From: Papio anubis
Taxonomy: Eukaryota; Chordata; Mammalia; Primates; Cercopithecidae
Length of the DNA stretch: 64,000 nt
NCBI RefSeq assembly: GCF_008728515.1
Contig: NC_044977.1
Location: 166,765,139 to 166,829,138, forward strand
Reading direction: 5' to 3'
Part shown: piece after piece, positions 56,440 to 64,000 of the stretch
Numbering within the stretch: position 1 is the stretch's first letter
How the letters are laid out: each line of letters starts with the position of its first letter
The notes under the pieces: model-generated
Seen by the model: the letters and a program-made list of their open reading frames with translations, nothing else
The model's database searches: none
What the model was told of the DNA's origin: nothing
Translations under genes and position numbers: made by a program

Positions 56440-56473
<34 letters not shown>
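56159..56473 (+). mobile_element. AluY, Old World monkey AluYR-like, youngest insertion
   Basis: A near-consensus AluY with tatggcgtgaac-type right arm (gaatggcgtgaaccccgga). Relative to human AluY it has ctcaagcctg, ggagacgggcgg, gcgaggtggcggg and gatccggccac. The A run is 37 bases (56441-56477). Target-site duplication aaaatagcagagtagt (56143-56158) and aaaatggcggagtagt (56474-56489). Few changes from consensus suggest a recent insertion in the cercopithecid lineage. Confidence 0.93.
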
Positions 56474-56481
<8 letters not shown>

Positions 56482-56489
56482 GGAGTAGT

Positions 56490-56650
56490 TTATTCATTAT
56501 TATTTAATTCATTTATTCATTCTTTCACTCATATGTTTTCTAAAACGTATTAATCGATCATCTATGACATGAAAGGCACTGAGCTGGATACTAGGGATAC
56601 TGTGGACAGTGACTGGACCTAGTTCCTGCCCTCATAACATATACTATGCA
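56490..56650 (-). mobile_element. L2 3' end, antisense
   Basis: attcatttattcattctttc near 56507, gacatgaaaggcactgagct near 56566, ttcctgccctcataacata near 56622: the antisense L2 end. Confidence 0.75.
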
Positions 56651-56785
56651 GATCTTTGTTACTCCAAGTGTGTCTGGTTGACGGGAAACATCAGCATCAC
56701 CTGTGAACTTTGAAAAACTGCACAACCTCTGCCTCAGCCTTATGGAAATAGAATCTGCATTTTACCTAGATATCCTCAGTTACAT
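56651..56785 (+). mobile_element. MER5-like hAT-Charlie fragment
   Basis: tactccaagtgtgtctgg, aacatcagcatcacctgtga near 56688 and atagaatctgcattttacc near 56747 have the order of MER5A/B-type elements, with divergence. Confidence 0.55.
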
Positions 56786-57149
56786 TTTATCCATAGTAAA
56801 AACTGAAAAGAAGTTGGAACTGTAGCCCTCAATAGAGCCAAGCAAGTAGTCTGCAAGCTCAGGTGTCTTGGTCAAACACTCAGGAGAACAGGGAAAGGAT
56901 CTATCTGCAAAGCTTTTCTTTACTGAGAAAGGGTTATGGTTTTCAAAATAAACTCCACTTAAGATGACTATCTGAAGGGGAGAGCTAAATCCAAAGTATA
57001 GCAAATGTGAACACTATAGAGTGACAAAACTGATGAGTTCAGATCTCTTACTCTAAATGCAACTAGAGAGGAATCTTAAAGTATCTCCAGCAGCCTAATA
57101 ATTTGTTTTTTCAACTAAATATGATCAACTGTTCTCTTTCCTTGTCTAG
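56786..57149. other. unassigned sequence
   Basis: No recognised feature. Confidence 0.35.
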
Positions 57150-57475
57150 AACCTGTGCTTTGTCAGGCTCACCTTGGGCAAATATTATCTATCCTTCAGT
57201 AACCAGCATGAATAACACCTTCTCCTTGGAGTCTTTCTCAATATTCTAGTTAAAGCCAACCTTTTCTGCCTTTAAATTACCCCAGCAATTGACATGCACC
57301 TCTCTATGATATTGACATATTCTGTCTCAGTGTGCACATGTGCAAGTCTATGACTTATTTCCCTCTCAATAATGCCTTTAAGAAAAACAGGACCATGCCA
57401 TATCTCTAATATACATAGCACTTGACATGTTATTATGCACACAGTAGGTTAATTATGCTTGTTGAATGAACTGAG
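57150..57475 (+). mobile_element. L2 3' end, sense
   Basis: aacaccttctccttggagtc near 57213, tatttccctctcaataatgc near 57356, aggaccatgccatatctc near 57390, acacagtaggttaattatgc near 57439 and gttgaatgaactg: the classic L2 tail. Confidence 0.75.
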
Positions 57476-57779
57476 ACATGTAAATCACAACTACATTTTT
57501 ATACATATTTAAGTAGAGATTCACACACATTAAGAATGCTTAGTGGCAGGCCTTGAAAAGTACAAAATAATATTCAACTCAAAGTTTTCTTACTATGGTT
57601 AAAAGTTATATCCAGAGTTATACCATGTGCAGTAGAATTACAAATGAAATCTACAAGGTGTTTTGAATCTAGTTGAAGAGGCAAGGCATTTTACCCCAAA
57701 GAATATTTAATGGCAACAGAATGAAGAATATAATACAGTTACTAACTGAGCATTATTAAATGCTGAAGTGCAAAATAAG
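57476..57779. other. unassigned sequence
   Basis: No recognised feature. Confidence 0.35.
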
Positions 57780-58025
57780 GACTATGAAGATTTGGAGGGT
57801 AGGCAGGAATAAATCAGTGTTGTTGAAAATTTCTCAAGAAGTGGGTAGAATAGGTGAGGCTTGAGTTGGGATTTTAAGAATAGATAGTATTGAGTTGAAG
57901 AAGATAGGTGTGTAAAATCTTTATACACATATTGTAAGTGAGGGAAGAGTAAGAAAAACAGCTGCTCTCAAAAGGAGACTTGATGTTATAAGTCTTGAAG
58001 GGAAGACACTTACGTCAGGTTAAGT
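57780..58025 (-). mobile_element. L2 fragment, antisense
   Basis: aataggtgaggcttgagttg near 57849 is the L2 word for gctgagtcttgaaggatg in reverse, with flanking weak matches. Confidence 0.45.
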
Positions 58026-58029
58026 TTTC

Positions 58030-58590
58030 CAAAGACGGTCACAATAATCTCTCTCTTCTGCGTGCTCATGAACTGTGGTCTTGTCAATTGTCAGTCAAAA
58101 GGAGGGTCTATGTCTCCTCCCCTTGAATCTAAACAGGTTTGTTATTGCTTTAATCAATGGAGTAGAGTGGAAATAATGCTAGGTGACTTCCAAGGCTAGG
58201 TGCTAAAAGGCCAGGCAGTGTCTGCCTGATCTCTTGGAATGCTCACTCTCTGATGCTTTCTTTTTGGGATGATCCCTCTTGGAACCCAACTGCTGTGCTG
58301 TGATAACCCCAAGTCATCTGATGGGTTCATCTGTATGTGTTCTGGTCACTAGCCCAGCTGAGCCCAGTCTTCAAGTCATCCAAGTCCAGGTAAGAGGCAT
58401 ATGTGTAAAAAGCCTCCATGTTATCCCAACCCCCAACCATACTGAGTCACTGCTAGCCCTTTTAGTCTCCCCAGCTAAAGTTCCAGACATTATGGAACAC
58501 AGATAAGCCATCCCCAATGAGTCCTGCTCAAATTTCTGACTCATGGAATCTGTGAACATAATAAAATAATTGTTTTATACATGTCACAAA
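58030..58590 (+). mobile_element. MLT1-type LTR, sense
   Basis: ctccccttgaatctaaacag near 58116, ggtgacttccaaggctagg near 58181, aacccaactgctgtgctg near 58283, tcccagacattatgg-like words near 58484, ttctgactcatggaatctg near 58533 and aataaaataattgtttta near 58559: sense MLT1 from early LTR to its end. The 75-codon frame at 58279-58506 lies inside and is not a gene. Confidence 0.75.
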
Positions 58591-58625
58591 TTTTTTAAAA
58601 ATGCAGAATTAAATAATTGAAACAA

Positions 58626-58921
58626 GCTGGATACAGTGGCTCATGTCTGTAATCCCAACACTTTGGGAGGCCGAGTCAGGTGAATCACTTAAGGTCAAGA
58701 GTTTGAGACCAGCCTGACCAACATGGTAAAACCCCATCTCTACTAAAAATACAAAAAAATTAGCCAGGCGTGGTGGCACAATCTTGTAGTCCTAGCTACT
58801 TGGGAGGCTGAGGTGGGAGGATTGCTTGAGCCCCGGAAGCAGAGGTTGCAGTGAGCTGAAGTCGCGCCACTGTACTCCAGCCTGGATGACAGAGACTCCA
58901 TCCCACCCCCCCCCCCAAAAT
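58626..58921 (+). mobile_element. Alu with a C-tract tail
   Basis: Full-length, old AluS/J-like copy. Target-site duplication aataattgaaacaa (58612-58625) and aataattgaaacaa (58922-58935), identical. The tail is tcccac followed by 11 C (58906-58916) and only four A. Confidence 0.95.
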
Positions 58922-58984
58922 AATAATTGAAACAACTCTGATTTCCCATCTTTTGAGGGACAGTATAGCATGATGGAAAGAGCA

Positions 58985-59205
58985 CATATTTTGGAATTAG
59001 AGTATCCTGGGTTTGAATTTCAACTCCCTCATTTTCTTACCTCTGGATATTAAGTAAATTAAATAGTTTGAGAACCAGCATCCTCATCTCTAAAATGGGG
59101 ATGGCCATACTACAGAGTCATTGGCAAAATTAAATGAGATAAAAGGTATGAGAGTCCACATATAAAATAGATGCCCAATGTGTTGTAGGCATTATTACTA
59201 GTATT
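58985..59205 (+). mobile_element. MIR SINE, sense
   Basis: tcctgggtttgaatttcaac near 59005, agaaccagcatcctcatctc near 59070, taaaatggggatggccatac near 59092, ttaaatgagataaaaggtat near 59131. Confidence 0.88.
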
Positions 59206-59416
59206 AAAATCTAAAGTGGTCTTGCCATAGGGATCGCCACCATTTACATGAGCCATGAGGATATGGGAGGAGAATGCATGTGGACAAAGGTTCTGTGCAT
59301 GTAAATGAAGGCCTTTTCCCTTGTAAGAGTTTACTCAAGATCTCCTAAATTATACAGATAACAACAATAATAATGAAACTTAAATTATGTTTTGTAGTTT
59401 ATGCAGGGCTTTAGCA

Positions 59417-59751
59417 CAGTGATCCCTTAACATTTTGGCACCAGGGACCAGTTTCATGGAAGACAATTTCTCTACTGGGTTGAGCAGGGCAGGGGATGGT
59501 TTTGGGATTAAACTGTTCCACCTCAGATTATCAGATATTAGTTATATTCTCATAAAGAACACAAACTAGATCCCTCGCATGTGCAGTTCACAATATAGTT
59601 CATGCTCCTATGAGAATCCAAAGATGCTGCTGACCAGTAGTTGGAGCTCCGTCAGTAATGCTCGCTGGCCCACTGCTCACCTCCTGCTGTGCCGCCCAGT
59701 TTCCAACAGACCACTGGTATCCGTCTGTGGCCAGGGAGTTGGAGCCCCTTG
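59417..59751 (-). mobile_element. MER1-type hAT-Charlie element (MER1B-like), full length
   Basis: About 335 bases with ends cagtgatcccttaac and ggagccccttg. Interior ccaggga ccagtttcatgg, ctagatccctcgcatgtgc near 59568 and gtaatgctcgctggcccac near 59655 match the MER1B consensus in reverse. An 8-base target duplication is present: ctttagca (59409-59416) and ctttggca (59752-59759). Short plus-strand frame 59579-59887 is within it. Confidence 0.88.
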
Positions 59752-59864
59752 CTTTGGCAAATGTAACTCTATTTGTGTATTGGCACAGTCTTATGAGGAA
59801 GATAATCCAATTACACCATTTTGTAGATTTTTAGAAGTAGCAGCTGTTGTGAGTAGTTCAGCAT

Positions 59865-60090
59865 TGGGCCATGATGCCAATTCCTGAATTCAAGTTCCAG
59901 CTTTCCCTCTCATTAGCCATGTGACATTGAGAAGGGTAATTAAACTTTCTTGCACCTCAGTTTCATCACCTCTAAAATGGCAGTATTGTACTATTTTTGG
60001 AACTGTCTTGAAAATTAAATATAATCATACATATAAAGCACTCAGAATAGTGCTGTGCATAGAGTTGGGTGTTCAATAACATGTTATTGT
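59865..60090 (+). mobile_element. MIR SINE, sense
   Basis: aattcctgaattcaagttcc near 59878, agccatgtgacattgagaag near 59915, cacctcagtttcatcacctc near 59953, gcactcagaatagtgctgtg near 60038. Confidence 0.9.
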
Positions 60091-62997
60091 TACAGATTAG
60101 GCTTTCAAGGGGTTACATTCTCTAGGACTGCACAGGTATAAATACCATCAAACCTAGGCCTTTTGCTGTGAGTCTTTTTTGTTTAGGTGAAGACTGATCA
60201 ATGTGCCTCTTGGGATAATGGCTGCTATTTTAAAACACTTTTTTTCTTTACTCTGAATGTTCTTATGGAAGCTATTTGTGCAAATTCAGATACTATACTA
60301 CTTAAGAATTTTACCCAAGGATGATATAGGCCAGTAGCTCTTGTAGTTTATGTGTTGTCTTTAGCAGGAATGCTTTCCTTAGAAAGATTGCCCTGAACAC
60401 AAATTCTTGACTATTAAAATTCCCTTTGTGGATGCTTCATCTTGATAAGAAACCAAAGACCTTGTTTCTTCCTAGATATTGGGAGCATCGTCCCCTGTCC
60501 TGTTACAGTTAGATCTTGAAGATGGTTTTTAGGTCATCTAAGGAAAATGTTCCTTGAAATGAGTTTCTTAACTCTTAGTGCTCTTTGTTTCGATTTTCAT
60601 CTGTCTCTGCAGCCTTTCCAGACAGTGGTTCATCTCCTGACAATGGCCTCCCTAATGCATGAGACATACTAGTAAAACCTCATTGAACCTCATTATCATC
60701 TCTTTTGCATGCTCCTCTATGAGCATATCTCCCCTCTTTCCATTTTATGTTTTCTTCACTCTCTTGGTATGTCAATAACCTTTTAATCATCCCTATTTTG
60801 CTGTGTTGTATAAAATATATATGGCTTCTCTATTCTGCGCTTTCTTACTTGTGGGATGTCATATTATCTGTCAGTGGAAATGGTATGCAAATACATTGCT
60901 GAAGGTGACTTATCTCAGACCTTGTTTTCTTCCACAGAGGGAGAAAAATGTCAGTCTTTAATGAACTTGGAGCTAAAGTAGATTAGCCATTTTCTTCAGG
61001 TAAGATGGATGATACTATCAACATTATTAAGTCACTAGGTCTGAATTTCTCTGTATGTAAATCCAATGTAATAAGTGCTATTAACCTACTTGCCAATCTG
61101 TCTCACTGACATATTTTAGTATTTTCGCTAAAAGCTAAAGTAATACTAGTCCTGATTAAACAATTTACTTCACTCAGTTTACTTCTTACCTATTCTCATT
61201 TGGTAATAGGCATTATTTCTCAATGAGTTCAAAATATACTACATGACAGAAAGTTTGTCCTACTTCTAAAAACAGTTGATATATCAGCAGATTAATGAGA
61301 AATCTCTTCTATGTAACTTCATTTTAAGAAGTTTAGTAAGGATTTTTGTTTTTGTTTCTATGTATATAATGTATCCCTTCGGTATTTTTGCAACCCTAAG
61401 AAAAGAGCAGCTCATGTAGAAAAGAATGTTTTGGGCTATGATGGCAGAAATGGATGGATGACCATGCCTTTCTGGAAGAGATTGAGAGACTATTTCTTGC
61501 GACCATTGGACCTATTACTGCAAAGAGTTGAGTAAAAGGAACAAATCAGTACATTTAATGTATGCAAAATGGGTGTCAGGGGAAAGCGAGTTAAGGTAAA
61601 GTTTTCAAAAAGCATAATAATATCTTCTGCTATAGGCTGTTTCCTTTATTCACTTGTAACAGCATTCTTCTGCCAATGACCCAAGCTGCCCATTTCACTT
61701 ACTTTCTTTATGAAAAGAATATTCAAGTGAAAATTCAAAGAAAAAGCTTTTAGAGTTTCGCTGGCATTTGCAGTATTTTATCCCTTCACTTATGGAGATA
61801 TTTTAGTAAAAGCATAACTTTTTCCATTTAGTAGTAGGTGGACTTACTTCTTCCTAAGGTGAAATTTGTTTCTGGGTGACTCTGTGTAACTTCTCAGCAA
61901 AGTTTTGCCTTCAGATTTTTCTTTTTAGGTTGAATCCAGTTCAGTAATTGGTGAGAGTCACTTGTGCTGTTAGATACCTACTGATTCTTATATGCTGACA
62001 TAGTGAGTTGGGAATGACCGCTGAGAAACTGAAATTAGAATTTGACTCTTCTGACTTCTAATAGGAGTTAGAAGTTGAATACTTGCAACATAATGTCATT
62101 TCATTCACTAAAGAAATGTGCTTATGTTAATATATGTAGTGCAGAATTTCTTGTTATTATTAGAAATAGGTTGGGTAGAGAATTAGGAGCAAAAATAGAA
62201 AGGTAGAAAACTGTTCATGGATTCATTCCTAAATTTACTTGGAAGAAGAAAAAATTAATGGAAATGACTGTTCTTTTATGGTGTTTCTATTCCTTAAAGA
62301 AATGATGAGCTGAGCAAAGAAAGAAAAGGTGCTCACCTATATTTTATCTCTCATTTACATATAAATATGGTTCTGATTAAAATACGTTTTGGTGGCACTG
62401 ACTGGGTAGAATTTATCTGTGAAAAAAAATAACCTGAAAAGGATAATGTTTTATTGTTTGGTATTATCAATGTCACAACTCCAATTCTTTATAGAGTTTA
62501 GTCCTGTGCAGATTCTGTAGAATTACTAATGCTTCCTGCCTTATGTGGCTCACATCTTTACAGGGGAGCTTAATCTGAAGTTTGGCATGCTCTTTTTATC
62601 TGTGTTTTGTTTTGTTTTGTGTTTGCATGACAATTCTAACATTTTCTATTTTCTCTTTTCTAAAGAATTTTAATCCACTGAGGTCAAAAAGCTTTATTGA
62701 TACTTTCTGCTATGCTTCAGGTAAATTTAGGGTGTAGTTTCTTTGGTGGGAGAGAGCCATAGGAAAATTATTTCTTGCCACCTATTGGAGAATGGGAAAC
62801 TTGAAAGGACAACTACATCAGTGTAAATAGGACCAGCTGGTCTAATGGCCAAGTGGTGCTCATTCAAAGTGGCCAACCTTTGTGCCATACTCTTGTTACT
62901 TATCTGAACAGTGAAGGGGATTCAGTATGTTAGGTATTTCTGCTGTGGAAGTCATTAAGCTCAATGGATTGGGTATAGTAGGTATGTAATCTAGAGC
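60091..62997. other. 2.9 kb of unassigned unique sequence
   Basis: The longest run without a recognised transposon. No frame longer than 60 codons occurs here. The part 60880-61700 has enhancer-like texture (gctgaaggtgacttatctc near 60898, ggtctgaatttctctgtatg near 61039, aatgagttcaaaatatac near 61222). A (TTTTG)3 lies near 62606. Conservation is untested. Confidence 0.35.
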
Positions 62998-63164
62998 CCT
63001 GCTTTTCAAAACGTGGTTCATGGACTAGTAGCAGTGACATCACCTGGGAACAGGTTGGACATGCAGAATCCCCAATTCCACCCAGGCACTACTGAATCAG
63101 AATGTGCATTTCAATAATATCTCAGGTGATTTACATATGTGCATTAAACTTTGAGAAGTACTGG
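62998..63164 (+). mobile_element. MER5A hAT-Charlie element
   Basis: Starts cctgcttttcaaaacgtgg and continues gacatcacctgggaacagg near 63036, ctactgaatcagaatgtgc near 63089, aggtgatttacatatgtgc near 63124, ending aactttgagaagtactgg, the complete MER5A order. Confidence 0.88.
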
Positions 63165-63180
63165 TCAAGAAATCCTTCTT

Positions 63181-63490
63181 GGCCAGTTGTGGTGGCTCAC
63201 GCGTGTAATCCCAACACTTTGGGAGAAAGAGGCCAGCAGATCACGAGGTCAGGAGATCAAGACCATCCGTGCTAACAAGTATTTTGTATTTTACTAAAAA
63301 TACAAAAATTACTTGGGCATGGTGGCATGCACCTGTAGTCCTGGCTACTTGGGAGGCTGAGGCAGGAGAATCACTGAAACCTGGGAGGTGGAGGTTCCAG
63401 TGAGCCGAGATCGCACCATTGCACTCCAGCCTGGGTGACAGTGAGACTCAGTCTCTAATAAAAAAAAAAAAGAAAATAAAGAAAATGAAA
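63181..63490 (+). mobile_element. Alu with a replaced segment
   Basis: Full-length Alu from ggccagttgtggtgg to an A-rich tail. Target-site duplication aagaaatccttctt (63167-63180) and gagaaatacttctt (63491-63504). Where tggtgaaaccccgtctctac is expected after gctaaca, it reads agtattttgtatttt (63277-63294). The two overlapping short frames at 63419-63669 are tail artefacts. Confidence 0.95.
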
Positions 63491-63721
63491 GAGAAATACT
63501 TCTTTACTCCCTTAACAAATTCTCCAGTCATAATAGCTGTAATAACAGCACTAATAATATTTATGTACCAGAAGTCATATCCTTTAATCTTCAAATTGTA
63601 CCTGAGGGGCATTTTTCCTATCATCCCCGTTTGATAGTTGGCACTCAGAGAGGTCACACAGGAAGGCATTTATTCATGAGGTTACTGAGACAGGGTCTTC
63701 TTCACATTGGCTTTTGTTCTC

Positions 63722-64000
63722 TTTTTTAAAATTTTTAATTTTGGGGGTACATAGGAGGTGTATATATTTATGGCGTACATGAGATATTTTGCTATGGGCA
63801 TGCAATGCATAATAATCACATCAAGATTTATCCATCACCTTAAGCATATAGTTTTTGTGTTATAAACAACCCAATTATACTCTTTCAGTTATTTTAAAGT
63901 GTACCATTAAATTATTATTGACAAGAGTCACCCTCTCATGCTATCAAACACTAGCTCTTATTCATTCTTTGTGTCTTTTTGTACCTTTAACTATCCCCAC
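63722..64000 (-). mobile_element. L1 3' UTR, antisense, continues past the window edge
   Basis: gggggtacataggaggtgta near 63743, gcatgcaatgcataataatc near 63798, attattattgacaagagtca near 63911 and aactatccccac at the edge match the 3' UTR of older primate L1 (L1MA-like). Confidence 0.8.

Noticed and set aside
58279..58506. 75-codon frame with an ordinary-looking peptide
   Set aside because: Entirely inside an MLT1 LTR.
1..64000. An undescribed multi-gene system
   Set aside because: Both strands were read for gene clusters, RNA genes and unusual arrays. What remains after removing transposons is unique non-coding DNA with candidate enhancers and short hairpins. I cannot support a new system.

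Overview
This window is primate nuclear DNA. It is AT-rich, intergenic or deep intronic, and dominated by interspersed repeats. I find no host protein-coding exon, tRNA, rRNA, CRISPR array or prokaryote-style gene in it. The long open frames all fall inside L1, Alu, Tigger or MaLR LTR copies. The clearest clue to the organism is the AluY at 56159-56473. Relative to human AluY it carries ctcaagcc, gagacgggcgg, gcgaggtgg and gatccggcc, which I recall as AluYR-type changes of Old World monkeys. Its 37-base A tail and clean target-site duplication show it is young. A cercopithecid (macaque, baboon or guenon-like) is therefore my best guess. That rests on remembered consensus sequences, not on a search.

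Layout. 0.5-6.9 kb holds an internally deleted L1 (minus), an antisense L2 split by an L1 3' end, and two antisense MLT1 LTRs. 6.9-10.1 kb is mostly unique, with a conserved-looking block at about 7.24-8.0 kb. 10.1-14.4 kb is a run of ERV/MaLR LTRs and an old LINE. 13.0-16.6 kb has three Alus. 18.3-21.5 kb is a 3.2 kb 5'-truncated L1 (plus). 24.46-26.79 kb is a near full-length decayed Tigger1 DNA transposon (minus). 27-40 kb is largely unique sequence with MIR, L2, MER20, MER2, a hAT element split by an Alu, and a pair of MER3 copies in inverted orientation. 40.6-41.8 kb (minus) and 52.8-54.3 kb (plus) are truncated L1PA copies in opposite orientation. 44.3-46.2 kb is an old L1M. 46.8-49.0 kb is an L2 split by an MLT1. 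49.2-49.8 kb is another conserved-looking unique block. 52-59 kb has four Alus, L2 and MLT1. The last 5 kb has MER1, MIR, MER5A, an Alu and the 3' end of an L1 running off the edge.

Nothing here works together as a gene system. The value of the window is its repeat stratigraphy (which element sits inside which), several perfect hairpins, two short tandem duplications, and a few non-repetitive blocks that may be regulatory. I found no convincing new biological system. Family names come from memory of consensus sequences, and repeat edges are usually good to about 10-30 bases, except where a target-site duplication fixes them.
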